Shown: positions 44,413 to 54,312, counted from the first letter of the stretch. The stretch: 64,000 nucleotides of DNA from Sphingomonas sp. TDK1 (GCF_001650735.1 NZ_LXVY01000009.1:106602-170601), one strand, 5' to 3'. A program made the numbers and translations. Notes: generated from the sequence alone by a model not told the origin.

Positions 44413-45755
44413 AGACCGGCTTTTCGCTCCTGTGCCTCGCAGGTGCTCTGACAGGGTGCGCGCACTACACGCCGCTGCCGCTCGAGAACGGCGTGGACGT
44501 CCCGCTTTCCGTCCCTTCCTCGGAAGGACTGACGGCAGCGGCAGCGGAGCTCAAACGCCCCTATCTCCAGCCGACGACGATCGACCTGTCACAGCCGTTG
44601 GATTTGAACGCGATCGCGACGATCGCCGTCATCGCCAACCCGGATCTGAAGGCGCAGCGGGTTCGCGCTGGCGTTGCGGATGCGCAGGCATTTGCCGCCC
44701 GGCTGCTGCCCGACCCGACCTTTAACATCGGCGCCAACAAGGTCTTGTCGGGACCCGATGTCCTGCTTGACCTTGCTTCCGCGCTCGGGTTCGATATCCA
44801 GTCACTTCGCACCCGCGGCGCACGGATCGCTCAAGCCGAGGCGCAAGCCCGTCAGGTCCGGCTCGATCTTGCCTGGGCTGAGTGGCAGACCGCCGGTGAG
44901 GCCCGCCTTCAGGCGGTACGGGTTGTCGGACTGCAGCGTGCACAAGTGATCACGGCGGCGTCACGGGACGCATCGCGGTCGCTTCTGACGCGCACCCTGC
45001 GCGCAGCAGGCCGCGGCGACCTGTCTGGCGATCAGATCCAGGCCGCCCGGGTCGCGGCATTCACCGCCGAGCAGCAGGCAAGAACCACCGAACGCGACCT
45101 GAACGTTGCGCGGTTCGCCCTGACGAAGCTGCTCGGGCTGCCGCCGGCTTCAATCCTTCGTCTGGCGATCACCAGCGATGCTGGCGCTCCGCCGGACGCC
45201 GATCGGCTTTTCGCCCTCGCGCGGAGCGCGCGCACCGACCTCGCCGCCCTGCGGCAAGGCTATTCCGCGCAGGAGGCTGCGGTCCGGCTCGCCATCATCC
45301 AACAATTCCCGACGTTGGACTTGACGGTTAACGCCAACCGGGATTCCGCTGGCAATGTCCTGACCGGTCCCGCAGTCGCCTTCACACTGCCGCTGTGGAA
45401 TCGCAACCGTGGCAACATCGCCATTGAGCGCACGACGCGCGAGGCGCTGAAGGCGGAATATGAGGCGCGCTTGGTCCAGGCGCGGGCGGATATCGCCGCA
45501 GCAGTCGGCGGCATCGCGGTCGCCGAACGTCAGCGCGCCCCGGCAATTGCTGACCTCCCGGCACTGACCCGCTTCGCGGCCGCCAGTCGCCGCGCCGCGA
45601 ACCGAGGCGACCTCGCCGCAGCCACTGCCGAGACAGCCGAACAAGCTTCGCGGGACCGCGAACTCGTGGTGACACAGACAAGCCAGGACCTGGGGGAACA
45701 GATGATCGCACTCGAACTCCTGACTGGCACGCCCCGCGCGGAGTGGCTGAAGTGA
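44409..45755 (+). CDS. TolC-family outer-membrane efflux lipoprotein
   Basis: The 448-residue precursor has a lipobox (GALTGC, residues 12-17) and two helical OEP repeats. LLPDPTFNIGANKV and FTLPLWNRNRGNIAIERT are family marks (the last shown by positions about 320-340). It differs from the NodT-type protein at 27585 in its N-terminus. It forms the outer-membrane duct for the RND pump encoded two genes on. Confidence 0.9.
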   Translation: MKTGFSLLCLAGALTGCAHYTPLPLENGVDVPLSVPSSEGLTAAAAELKRPYLQPTTIDLSQPLDLNAIATIAVIANPDLKAQRVRAGVADAQAFAARLLPDPTFNIGANKVLSGPDVLLDLASALGFDIQSLRTRGARIAQAEAQARQVRLDLAWAEWQTAGEARLQAVRVVGLQRAQVITAASRDASRSLLTRTLRAAGRGDLSGDQIQAARVAAFTAEQQARTTERDLNVARFALTKLLGLPPASILRLAITSDAGAPPDADRLFALARSARTDLAALRQGYSAQEAAVRLAIIQQFPTLDLTVNANRDSAGNVLTGPAVAFTLPLWNRNRGNIAIERTTREALKAEYEARLVQARADIAAAVGGIAVAERQRAPAIADLPALTRFAAASRRAANRGDLAAATAETAEQASRDRELVVTQTSQDLGEQMIALELLTGTPRAEWLK

Positions 45756-46777
45756 GCGGCCGGATTGCGATCGTGCTGGTGGGCACGGCGCTCGCCTCCT
45801 GCAGTGGTTCTGGCACTGACACCCAGAAGGCCGCGGATCCAGTGGCGCTGGTCAAGCTCGCACCCGTGACGAGCGCCGCGGTGTCAGAACAGACCGCGGT
45901 CTATGGCGCGGCGGAGCCAGGAGCCGGTGCCACCGCAACGCTGGTGGCTTCGGAGGAGGCGCGGATAGTCAGGATCGTGGCGCCGGTTGGGACGCGGGTC
46001 TCGGGTGGCCAGCTCGTCGTGCAACTCGCGCCCGGGCCGACCGCGAGCCTCGATCTTGTCAAGGCGAACAGTGATGCACGCGCGGCCGAGGCCGCCTATG
46101 CGCGGGCTGGACGCCTGCGCCAGGACGGCCTGGTCGGCAATGCCGAGGTCGAACAGGCTCGCGCAGCCGCCGCGACCGCCGGCGCAACCCGGTCCAGTCT
46201 TGCACAGCGCACCGCATCGCTCGCCCTGACCGCCCCATCAGCCGGCATTGTCCAAGCGGTCACCGGGTCGCCGGGCGATCTCGTTCAGCCCGGCGCGTCG
46301 ATTGCAACCATCGTCCGGGATGGCGATGTTCGCGCTCGCTTCGGGATCGACCCGGCGATCGCGCGATCGTTGAGACCCGGGCAGCCAATCAGGATCGAGG
46401 GTAACGGAACCCGCGGCCAGCTCACGGTGCCGATCGATGCGGTCGATCCTGTCGTTGATCCGCAAACCCGGCTTGCCGCCGTTTTTGCGCGACTTCCGGT
46501 CGGCGCGCGGATCGGCACCGGCGAGATCCTCACAGGCGCCGTCACGACTAGCGCTGGCTCGGGCCTCCCGAGCATTCCCTATGCCGCACTGATGGACGAC
46601 GGCGGCCAGCCCTATGTCTTTGTCGTCACGAACGGCACGGCGCACCGGCGCAACGTGCGGACCGGGGCGAGTGACCGCCGGACCGTTGCGATTGTTGAGG
46701 GTGTCAAGGCCGGCGAGCGGGTCGTGGTCGAAGGCGGCACGGCGATCGAGGATGGCATGAAGGTTCGCACCCGATGA
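45752..46777 (+). CDS. RND efflux periplasmic adaptor lipoprotein
   Basis: The 341-residue precursor begins at GTG 45752, which overlaps the TolC stop as GTGA; GTG 45743 is an alternative. The lipobox TALASC lies near residue 15. The lipoyl domain (ARIVRIVAPVGTRVSGGQLVVQLAPG), a helical hairpin with GLVGNAEVEQARAAAA, and the barrel (LRPGQPIRIEGNGTRGQL) are present; sequences are cited by these landmarks. It couples pump and channel. Confidence 0.9.
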   Translation: MSGRIAIVLVGTALASCSGSGTDTQKAADPVALVKLAPVTSAAVSEQTAVYGAAEPGAGATATLVASEEARIVRIVAPVGTRVSGGQLVVQLAPGPTASLDLVKANSDARAAEAAYARAGRLRQDGLVGNAEVEQARAAAATAGATRSSLAQRTASLALTAPSAGIVQAVTGSPGDLVQPGASIATIVRDGDVRARFGIDPAIARSLRPGQPIRIEGNGTRGQLTVPIDAVDPVVDPQTRLAAVFARLPVGARIGTGEILTGAVTTSAGSGLPSIPYAALMDDGGQPYVFVVTNGTAHRRNVRTGASDRRTVAIVEGVKAGERVVVEGGTAIEDGMKVRTR

Positions 46778-49700
46778 GCGTCCTGTCCCGCCACGCGAAC
46801 GCGCTTATTTTGGCTGCCCTCATCATCGTTGCCGGGGGTGCCGCAGCTGCGTTGCGCATCCCGGTCAGCCTGTTCCCCTTCATCAACTATCCTCGGGTGG
46901 TGGTGGCGGTCGACGCCGGCGAACGCGACCCCGCGCAGATGGCGGCGCAGATCACCCGCCCGATCGAGATCGCACTGCGCGGCGTGCCGGGCGTGACGCA
47001 TGTGCGATCAACAACTAGTCGTGGCTCGGCGGAGGTTGCGCTCTCTTTCCCTTGGGGTCAGGATATGGCCGGCGCCACGATGGCGACCCAGGGTGCACTC
47101 GCAACGGTCTTGCCCGATCTTCCGGCGGGCGCGCGCTTCGAAGTGCGCCGATCAGATCCGACTTTGTTTCCCGTCCTGGGCGTCGCACTCACTTCATCCT
47201 CGCTTGATCCCCAGGCGTTGCGTCAGCTTGCCGATTTGAAGGTTCGCCCCGCCCTGCTCGCCGTGTCGGGCGTGGCCGGGGTCGATGTTTTGGGCGGAAG
47301 CGCGCGCGAGTTCGCGGTCGATGTCGATCCCGCACACGCCACCGCACTCGGGCTCAGCCTCGCCGACGTGGCGACCGCGATCGGCAAGGACAATGCGGTT
47401 CAAGGCGTCGGGCGGCTCGAGGATCGCCACAGGCTTTATCTGGTGCTAGCAGAGAACCGGCTTGGGTCGATCGCCGACCTCGCCGCCACGCCGGTCAAGG
47501 CTGGTCAGACGGCAGCTGCAGGGATCGTCACGCTTGGCCAGATCGCAACGATCACGCCATCGGTCGCCCCCAGCTACACGCGGATCACCGCGGATGGGAA
47601 AAGTGCGGTGCTGGTCAACGTGCGCCAGTCTCTGACGGGGGACACGGTCGGGATCGTTCGGGAAACCGCGGCCCGGCTCAAGACGCTGGGGCTTCCGCCG
47701 AGCGTCACGGTCACGCCCTTCTATGATCAGTCGGAACTGGTGACGGGGGCTGCCAATGCGGTGCGCGATGCGATCCTGCTCGGTGCCGTGCTCGCCGGAG
47801 TGGTGCTGTTCGTCTTCCTCCGCTCGGCTCGCCTCATGCTCATCACGGGGCTGATGCTGCCGGCCGTCCTTGCGGGAACGTGCCTCGTTCTGCTCGCGCT
47901 CGGCATGAGCTTCAACATGATGACGCTCGGCGGGTTGGCCGCGGCGGTCGGTCTCGTCGTCGATGATGCCGTGGTGATGCTCGAACACATCATGCGCCGG
48001 CTTCAGGAAGGCCAGGCCTCGGACCGGCGCAGCATCCTTGACGCAGCCGCAGAGATGACTCGCCCGCTCGTTGGATCAACGACCGCTACCATGGTCGTTT
48101 TCCTGCCCTTGGCGTTCGTGACGGGCGTCACAGGAGGATTTTTCAAGGCCCTCGCGCTGACGATGGTGGCCGCGCTTGGCCTCTCGCTGCTGTTCACGCG
48201 CTTCGTCCTCCCGATTGCGGCGGCCCGATGGGTTGGTGCACGAGAGGCGGAGGCGGCCGAGCGGGCCGGTGGCGTCCTCGCCCGGCTCGGCCGCAGCTAT
48301 GAATGGTCAGCCGACCGAGCGTTCGGGCGTCCGGCGATGTTCGCGGCCGTCGTAGCACTGGTGTTCGTGGCGGCCGGCTGGCTGGCCTGGCGGCATGTTC
48401 CGTCGGGTTTCATGCCTGCAATGGACGAGGGCGGCTTCATTCTCGACTACAAAGCACAGCCCGGCGCGGCGCTGAGCGACACCGACCGGCTGTTGCGCCA
48501 GGTTGAGCGGATTATCGTGGCCACGCCGGAAGTGGCGAGTTACTCGCGGCGAACCGGCGCCCAGCTGGGCGGCGGGCTCAGCGAAGCCGACGAAGGAGAC
48601 TATTTCGTTCGCTTGAAGGGCGGGTCGCGGCGTCCGATCGACGCGGTGATGGCCGATATCCGCCAGAAGATCGACACCGACGTCCCCGGTCTCCAGGTCG
48701 AGACCGCGCAGCTCATGGAAGACCTGATCGGTGATCTCACCGCGGTTCCGCAGCCGATCGAGGTCAAGCTGTTCGGGGATGATCCCGCGGTGCTGGCGAC
48801 GGCGGCAAAGCAGGTCGGTGACGCCATCGGCCGCATCAGCGGGGTGGTTGAAGTCGTCGACGGGCTTCGGGTCGCCGGCGACACCGTGTCGATCGCGGTA
48901 AATCCGCAGCTTGCCCTGCAACAGGGTCTCGACCCGACCGGCGTCGCGGGGCAGTTGGAAACGCTGATCGGCGGCACGCAGGCGACGCAGGTCCGGATCG
49001 GCGAACAGCTGGTGACGGTGCGCGTGCGCGCTCCTCAAGCCCTGCGGTCGCGCGCAGACGAGATCGCCCGGCTGCCGCTCGTCGCACCAGATGGTCATCT
49101 CGTTCGCGTCGGCCAGGTCGCAACGGTTTCCATCGTCGGCGGCCAGAAGCAATTGACGCGCGAGGATCTGGCGCCGTTCGTAGCGGTGACGGCCCGGCTC
49201 GAAGGGCGCGACCTCGGCTCCGCGATGACCGAAGTCCGCAAGACCGTCGCCAATCTCAAGCTGCCCGCCGACGTTCGGGTCGATTATGGCGGTCTCTACA
49301 CGCAGCAGAAGCAGAGCTTCGCCGACCTGACGTTGGTGTTCGTCGCCGCGTTGCTGCTCGTGGCGTTGCTGATCACCTTCTTGTTCGAGCAGCCGATGTG
49401 GACGATCGCGGCGGTCGGAACCGTGTTGCTGTCGGCTGCGGCAGTCCTGATCGGCCTGTGGGTTACCGGGATCGAACTAAACATCTCGGCGCTGATGGGC
49501 CTCACGATGGTGGTCGGGATGGTGACAGAACTCGTGATCTTCCTCTTGGCCGAACTCGATCCCTCAAACCCGCTAGACGCCGCCGGCTTGCGTGAAGCCG
49601 CCGGCAAACGGCTTCGACCGATCGTCATGTCGGCGCTCATCGCGATCCTGACACTCAGCCCGCTGGCGCTGGGTCTCAGCCGTGGCGCCGGTCTTCAGCA

Positions 49701-49821
49701 GCCGCTCGCGACCGCGATCATCTTCGGACTGACGGCGGCCGTACCGCTCGTCCTGTTGTTCCTGCCGGCGGCGCTCCTTGCACTGCGGTCGCGCAAGAAC
49801 GGTGCCGTCACCGCCCCATGA
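46774..49821 (+). CDS. RND efflux pump
   Basis: The 1015-residue pump has the two-fold RND layout: N-terminal PVSLFPFINYPRVVVAVDAG, membrane helix AAVGLVVDDAVVMLEHI with the paired Asp of the proton relay, the large periplasmic loops, and a C-terminal copy LTMVVGMVTELVIFLLAEL. It is slightly shorter than the metal pump at 24442 and its N-terminal region differs, so substrate class (metal or organic) is open. Start overlaps the adaptor stop (ATGA), and the methyltransferase gene overlaps its end. Confidence 0.92.
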   Translation: MSVLSRHANALILAALIIVAGGAAAALRIPVSLFPFINYPRVVVAVDAGERDPAQMAAQITRPIEIALRGVPGVTHVRSTTSRGSAEVALSFPWGQDMAGATMATQGALATVLPDLPAGARFEVRRSDPTLFPVLGVALTSSSLDPQALRQLADLKVRPALLAVSGVAGVDVLGGSAREFAVDVDPAHATALGLSLADVATAIGKDNAVQGVGRLEDRHRLYLVLAENRLGSIADLAATPVKAGQTAAAGIVTLGQIATITPSVAPSYTRITADGKSAVLVNVRQSLTGDTVGIVRETAARLKTLGLPPSVTVTPFYDQSELVTGAANAVRDAILLGAVLAGVVLFVFLRSARLMLITGLMLPAVLAGTCLVLLALGMSFNMMTLGGLAAAVGLVVDDAVVMLEHIMRRLQEGQASDRRSILDAAAEMTRPLVGSTTATMVVFLPLAFVTGVTGGFFKALALTMVAALGLSLLFTRFVLPIAAARWVGAREAEAAERAGGVLARLGRSYEWSADRAFGRPAMFAAVVALVFVAAGWLAWRHVPSGFMPAMDEGGFILDYKAQPGAALSDTDRLLRQVERIIVATPEVASYSRRTGAQLGGGLSEADEGDYFVRLKGGSRRPIDAVMADIRQKIDTDVPGLQVETAQLMEDLIGDLTAVPQPIEVKLFGDDPAVLATAAKQVGDAIGRISGVVEVVDGLRVAGDTVSIAVNPQLALQQGLDPTGVAGQLETLIGGTQATQVRIGEQLVTVRVRAPQALRSRADEIARLPLVAPDGHLVRVGQVATVSIVGGQKQLTREDLAPFVAVTARLEGRDLGSAMTEVRKTVANLKLPADVRVDYGGLYTQQKQSFADLTLVFVAALLLVALLITFLFEQPMWTIAAVGTVLLSAAAVLIGLWVTGIELNISALMGLTMVVGMVTELVIFLLAELDPSNPLDAAGLREAAGKRLRPIVMSALIAILTLSPLALGLSRGAGLQQPLATAIIFGLTAAVPLVLLFLPAALLALRSRKNGAVTAP

Positions 49822-50609
49822 TCGCCTTCCTCCTTGCCGCGGCGCTGGCCCAGGCACCGACGCTTCAGCAGCGCCTCGCGCTCCCGCTTCCCGAGCAACG
49901 CCGGCTAATGGTCGAGCGGATCCGCACCGATGTACGTAAGAGCGCCCCAAGCGCCGCCACGCCCGCGCTTGACCGCGCGCTGGAAATAATCGGTAAGCTG
50001 CCCCGCGAGGACTTCGTGGCGCCCGAGGGTCGCCGCTTCGCCTATGTCGATACACCGCAGCAGATCGGATATGAGCAGACGATCTCCGACCCCTATGTGG
50101 TCGCGATCATGACCGCGGCGCTCGACCTTCCGCCGGCTGCCAATGTCCTCGATGTTGGGACCGGTTCGGGATACCAGGCGGCTGTCCTTTCGAGCTTGGC
50201 TGCCAAGGTCTGGTCGATCGAGATCGTGGATCCACTCGCCAAGGCAGCGGCGAAACGCCTGAAACGAATGGGCTATCGCAACGTCGCCGTCAGAAGCGGT
50301 GACGGGTTCGCCGGATGGCCTGAGAGCGCGCCTTTCGACGGGATCATCGTTGCTGCAGGCTCTGCAACCGTACCGCAGCCGTTGATCGACCAACTCAAGC
50401 CTGGCGGTCGGCTCGTCATGCCGATTGGAAAGTCGCAGGTCTTCGAGCAGCTCCTGGTCATTACGAAGCAACTCGATGGTTCGCTAAGCCGCTGCTCGCT
50501 TGGTTGGGCGATGTTTGTACCATTGACCGGCAAGGGACAGACCCCCGATGATCCACGGGCGCTGTTCGACCGATCGGTTCCGCTGTGTCACGGCAATCCG
50601 ATCACCTGA
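49818..50609 (+). CDS. Protein-L-isoaspartate O-methyltransferase with signal-like N-terminus
   Basis: The 263-residue enzyme has the SAM-binding motif VLDVGTGSGYQAAVL, IEIVDP and the PIMT marks KLPREDFVAP, IGYEQTISDP and KPGGRLVMPIG. PIMT methylates isoaspartate to repair aged proteins. Unusually the protein starts with MIAFLLAAALAQAPT, which reads like a short export signal, although it lacks basic residues. Its ATG overlaps the RND stop by 4 bases, making it the last gene of the efflux operon. Export, and hence a periplasmic repair role, is inference. Confidence 0.85.
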   Translation: MIAFLLAAALAQAPTLQQRLALPLPEQRRLMVERIRTDVRKSAPSAATPALDRALEIIGKLPREDFVAPEGRRFAYVDTPQQIGYEQTISDPYVVAIMTAALDLPPAANVLDVGTGSGYQAAVLSSLAAKVWSIEIVDPLAKAAAKRLKRMGYRNVAVRSGDGFAGWPESAPFDGIIVAAGSATVPQPLIDQLKPGGRLVMPIGKSQVFEQLLVITKQLDGSLSRCSLGWAMFVPLTGKGQTPDDPRALFDRSVPLCHGNPIT

Positions 50610-51142
50610 GTGGATGCTTGCCGACCCGCCGCTTGTGGCGCGCCTGCTACAAGGAAATGACGTTCGTCGCGACGCACGGTCAACATGCTATTGGAAAGCC
50701 CAATGACATCGTCCGACGACGGTACGTCGATCATCGGGCCATAACTTCCGAAAAGATTTGATCGGCGATCGCAACGTAGCGCGACGATGGGAACCCCGTG
50801 AGCCAAGGCATCGAGCAACCGGTGTTCATACCCGTCATGCAACCGCGCGAAAATAAATACGGCGCGAGGATCGCCAATCCAATAATCTCTGTCGTCTGCA
50901 TCGGCGAACGAGGTGACACCGTCGACCCGAAGCGCCTCGACCCATTTCGCCATTTTGCGCCGCTTATGCGCGCAACCGACGATCGTCAGCCGCTCGCCTA
51001 GCTTGCCCGCAAGGGCGAACGCCCGGATGATTCTGATGAGCTGGCGGACGTCGCCGCTGTCCCCGAATGCGATGAAGGAACGGTCCATAAAGGCAAGACG
51101 ATGCTGTGCGGCGCTACCGCAGTCCGCCCCGTTAGGTCTCAC
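50588..51142 (-). CDS. Truncated or stand-alone GT4 C-terminal domain
   Basis: The frame gives up to 184 residues; an inner start at 51088 (MDRSFIAFGD) would give 166. It matches only the C-terminal nucleotide-sugar half of GT4 enzymes: FIAFGDSGDVRQLIRII, RLTIVGCAHKRRKM and LHDGYEHRLLDALAHGVPIVAL with an E-x7-type motif region. The N-terminal acceptor domain is missing. It converges on the methyltransferase with a 22-base overlap. It may be a gene remnant. No ribosome-binding site stands out. Confidence 0.55.
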   Translation of the reverse strand: MRPNGADCGSAAQHRLAFMDRSFIAFGDSGDVRQLIRIIRAFALAGKLGERLTIVGCAHKRRKMAKWVEALRVDGVTSFADADDRDYWIGDPRAVFIFARLHDGYEHRLLDALAHGVPIVALRCDRRSNLFGSYGPMIDVPSSDDVIGLSNSMLTVRRDERHFLVAGAPQAAGRQASTQVIGLP

Positions 51143-51353
51143 AGCAGGTTGGACGTGGCGGCCGCGGCTCGATTAGTCGGGGCCTCATCCGAAGCATGGG
51201 CCAAAGTTTCTACCGACAACCCGGTTGCGAACGTTTTTTCGACCGGGCGACTGCGGCAAGGCACTCACCGTGCCGTCCGGCTGCGAGGTCATGGAAGGAG
51301 ACGTTCGCCAACCGACGGGCGATACCTTGCGCACCTCGCCGGAGAACGACCGT

Positions 51354-52316
51354 ATGCTGATAACGATGCCGCTTTCTGCGATGGTTCAGCCTGTCGGTCC
51401 GCTATCCCCGGACGTGGCAACTGACCAGTCCGCTTCCGCGCTGCCTCCGGCATCGCCGCCGACCGCCGCGACCGACATCGCGCAGACCGTGCCGACGGGG
51501 CCCTCCCAGCCCGACGCGACCGGGGAGATTGTCGTGACTGGTCGTCGTCGGTCGGCAGGTGACCCGCTTGAGGCGATCAACGCGAGGTCCTTTGAGGCGA
51601 CGCAGGCCGTCGACAAGGCCGTGTTCGGTCCTGTCGCTTTGGCATACAAGCGGGCCATGCCGAGCCCTGTTCGAAGCGGCCTGCGCAACTTCTTCAAAAA
51701 CCTGCGCGAGCCAGTCGTTTTCGTGAACTACGTTCTGCAGCTTAAACCCGGCAAGGCCGCCGAGACTGCTGGTCGCTTCGCGGTGAACACGACGATCGGC
51801 GTGGCAGGCTTCGTCGATATGGCGAAGCGCAAACCATTTAATCTACCTCGGCGGCCGAACGGATTTGCATACACCCTGGGCTATTATGGGGTAAAACCTG
51901 GGCCTTTCATATTCTTGCCTTTTTTTGGTCCGACCACGGTGCGTGATGCCATCGGCGGGTTGATCGACCGCGCGGTCGTACCGGGTATCGGCGGACCGCC
52001 ATTTAATCAGCCTGCGTATGTCGTGCCAGCAACAGGGCTGGGCGTGCTCGACCGACGGGCTGAGTTCGATGAAGACCTGCAGCGCATTCGTGCGAGCGCA
52101 GATCCCTATGTTGCGCGTCGCGATTTTTATCTTCGGAAACGGCAGCGTGAGATCGACGCGTTGCACGCGTCGTCGCCGTCACATGCCAAGGTGACCGACC
52201 CGTCCTCGGCGCCTCCGCCGGCCTCTTCAGTCATGGTGCCGATTAACCCCGCTGCGGTCAAACTAACGCAGTGTTCCCCCACGATGGATGCACCAGCGTC
52301 CTCACCGATGTTTTAA
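51354..52316 (+). CDS. MlaA/VacJ-family lipid-asymmetry protein
   Basis: The protein has 320 residues from ATG 51354 (GGAGAA eight bases before); the frame opens further upstream without a good start. The MlaA domain (about residues 70-270) shows FEATQAVDKAVFGPVALAY, NFFKNLREPVVFVNYVLQ, FAVNTTIGVAGFVDMA and LGYYGVKPGPFIFLPFFGP. MlaA removes phospholipids from the outer leaflet of the outer membrane. The N-terminal 65 residues are low complexity and contain EIVVTGRRR, more usual at TonB receptor plugs. No clear lipobox is seen. Confidence 0.85.
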   Translation: MLITMPLSAMVQPVGPLSPDVATDQSASALPPASPPTAATDIAQTVPTGPSQPDATGEIVVTGRRRSAGDPLEAINARSFEATQAVDKAVFGPVALAYKRAMPSPVRSGLRNFFKNLREPVVFVNYVLQLKPGKAAETAGRFAVNTTIGVAGFVDMAKRKPFNLPRRPNGFAYTLGYYGVKPGPFIFLPFFGPTTVRDAIGGLIDRAVVPGIGGPPFNQPAYVVPATGLGVLDRRAEFDEDLQRIRASADPYVARRDFYLRKRQREIDALHASSPSHAKVTDPSSAPPPASSVMVPINPAAVKLTQCSPTMDAPASSPMF

Positions 52317-52444
52317 GTCGGAGCAGTCGATCGCGCACGCGGGCTGACGAATCTGATCGCAAAGGTGTAGACGATAGTGGCGAAAGACTAGCTAAGTTGA
52401 TCGCCATTCGGCGGTATCGGCACATCCACTACTGCCAACAAGGC

Positions 52445-52714
52445 TCAGAGCTTGTCTTTAAGGGCTTTGGCAGCCGCAAATGATACTTTCTTGGAGGCAG
52501 CGATGTCCATCGGCTTCCCGGTCGCGGGGTTACGGCCCTGGCGTGCCGGGCGGTCCTTCACCGAGAACTTGCCGAAGCCAGGAATCGATACTTCCTCCCC
52601 GCGTCCGGCCGCCTCAGCGATCTCGATAAAGACGGCCTGTATCGTCGCCTTCGCCTGCGCCTCGGTGAAGTCGGTTATGGCAGCGATCTTCTTCGCGAGG
52701 TCGGACGTGTTCAT
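52445..52714 (-). CDS. HU/IHF-family DNA-binding protein
   Basis: The 89-residue protein (MNTSDLAKKIAAITDFTEAQ) has the family core GEEVSIPGFGKFSVKDRPARQGRNP, shown by the marks IPGFGKF and RNPATGKP. The start at 52714 has GGAG at suitable spacing; two in-frame ATGs upstream are less well placed. HU proteins bend and compact DNA. It is a single-gene unit. Confidence 0.93.
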   Translation of the reverse strand: MNTSDLAKKIAAITDFTEAQAKATIQAVFIEIAEAAGRGEEVSIPGFGKFSVKDRPARQGRNPATGKPMDIAASKKVSFAAAKALKDKL

Positions 52715-52744
52715 ACGAGGCATTCTCCGGTTGATCGTATGCAA

Positions 52745-53147
52745 TCATAGTGGCTGCCGCTTGTGAGACAACCAAGTTGCTCGACCACATCAACGCCGGC
52801 ATTTTTCGGCGGGATCGATGGGTTCGACGATCGTGAAGGAGAGGGCTGCAGGCGAAATCGCTTTCGTCCGGCTCAAGGAGTCGCGGACAGCCTTGGAATG
52901 CCGACAATCGGACAGCCAAGCCTGAGGCGCGCGTGTTGACGGATCTCCTCTCAAGCGGCGCGCCTACGCGCAAAAATGCGGTGATCGTTCTAACCGGCCC
53001 GACGGGAGATCGCGTAGGTTCCGCACCCGAAAGCACGAACCTGTGCGACTCAACGCCCGCCCGGTCGGGGGAGGCTCCCAACTCGCTCTTGAGTTCGGTC
53101 CTGCGATCGTTGACCTCTTGCATGACGCTTAAGCAACGGGGGCGAAA
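52745..53147. other. 403-base gene-free stretch
   Basis: Nothing recognisable was found here on either strand. Open frames across it give no family I know and lack good starts. It separates HU from a SpoIIAA-like gene and its composition is mixed; it may hold promoters for both or decayed sequence. Confidence 0.4.
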
Positions 53148-53573
53148 GTGGCGAGCTGCTGTTTCACGATCGATGTCGAACCCGATCTCCATCTCGCCTG
53201 CTTCCGACTTGCCGGCACTTTCGCGGCCGCGGACGTTGAACGGTTGATCGTCGAGCGCGACCGAGCATTCCACGCCTTGACCTCAGAGCAGAATCGCCAC
53301 CTCGCGCTCGTGGACATACGGCAAATGACGCCTCAAGGGTTAAGCGGCTTCGCTGCGTTCGGCCAGCTACTGTTGCAGCGCGAACCGCGCGCGCTGCGCC
53401 TCGCCTTCCTCATCGTGACAAATCTGGCGAGCATGCAGGCCCAACTCGCCGCCCATGGTCGAGGAGCACAGTTTTTCTTCGACGAGGATCAGGCGCGATC
53501 ATGGCTGCTTGCCCATGACAACCCTCCTCTCGCGTTCCCGGTGTTCGTTTCCGGCAACGGTGCCGGAGCTTGA
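53148..53573 (+). CDS. SpoIIAA/STAS-like protein
   Basis: The 141-residue protein begins at GTG 53148. It has the alternating strand-helix layout of the SpoIIAA-like fold: LACFRLAGTFAAADVERLI, HLALVDIRQMTPQGLSGFAAFG and RLAFLIVTNLASMQAQLAA. It ends with a region FFDEDQARSWLLA typical of small cytosolic members. Function unknown. It is isolated, so its partner is not evident. Confidence 0.6.
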   Translation: MASCCFTIDVEPDLHLACFRLAGTFAAADVERLIVERDRAFHALTSEQNRHLALVDIRQMTPQGLSGFAAFGQLLLQREPRALRLAFLIVTNLASMQAQLAAHGRGAQFFFDEDQARSWLLAHDNPPLAFPVFVSGNGAGA

Positions 53574-53745
53574 TCCGCCGCCATGCTCGATTGCTTGGAG
53601 AACAATGCAACCTCCCCCTAGTGGCCGAGAAGCGCGGCCGCGTGTTCCGGTGTTCGAAATTGAAGCGCCGAACTATCGCTATGGCTACCGTCGCGGCCGA
53701 ACTCTAGAACGTCGGCAGCGCAGCCGCCTTAAGGCTCCCCGCGCC

Positions 53746-54312
53746 TCATGCAGCATTCGTTCTTGTGGATGAGCCGGGCAGCATACGCGCAAGAATGCCG
53801 TCCTTGAGGAAGTGATGGCGGAGAGCGGCCGCGACGTGCAGGGCCAGTAGGGCAAGGAGCGCGATGCCGAGAAGTTCGTGTATCTCACCCGCAATTTCGC
53901 CAAGGCCGTTGCCGGGCGTCGTGAGCGCGGGGAGGCGCACAATGCCGAACAGCGTCACGGGCCACCCCTTGGCCGAGGCCCAGGTCCAGCCGGCGATCGG
54001 CATCGCAATCAGGATAACATAGAAGCTCAAGTGCGTCGCACGCGACGCCGCTTGCTGCCATCGCGGGATGTCGCGCGGTGGTGCGGGCACCGCATGGGTA
54101 AGCCGCCACAGCAGGCGCATGATGGTGAGCATCAGTATCGTCGAGCCGACGGACAGGTGCAGGTTCATCAATCCAATCGGGGGTGAGCCCTCGGGCGGGT
54201 CCGTCATCGTCCAAGCGATCACGAACTGCGCCGCGGTCAACGCGGCGGTGAGCCAGTGAAACGCTTTCTGCGGCACGTCATACGATTGAGGGCCGGTTTG
54301 TGTTGTCGCCAT
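53746..54312 (-). CDS. Cytochrome b561-type membrane protein
   Basis: The 188-residue protein starts at ATG 54312 (AGGA eight bases before) and has four membrane helices with haem histidines in KAFHWLTA, NLHLSVG, HELLG and ALHVAAALRHH. It is a bacterial b561, which moves electrons from quinol or other donors across the membrane. It is the last gene of a minus-strand run that starts with the PepSY gene at 58399, 98 bases after the preceding stop. Confidence 0.87.
   Translation of the reverse strand: MATTQTGPQSYDVPQKAFHWLTAALTAAQFVIAWTMTDPPEGSPPIGLMNLHLSVGSTILMLTIMRLLWRLTHAVPAPPRDIPRWQQAASRATHLSFYVILIAMPIAGWTWASAKGWPVTLFGIVRLPALTTPGNGLGEIAGEIHELLGIALLALLALHVAAALRHHFLKDGILARMLPGSSTRTNAA

Noticed and set aside
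52614..53273. Minus-strand frame across the gene-free stretch
   Set aside because: It overlaps HU and the SpoIIAA-like gene, is Arg/Ser-rich and resembles no family.
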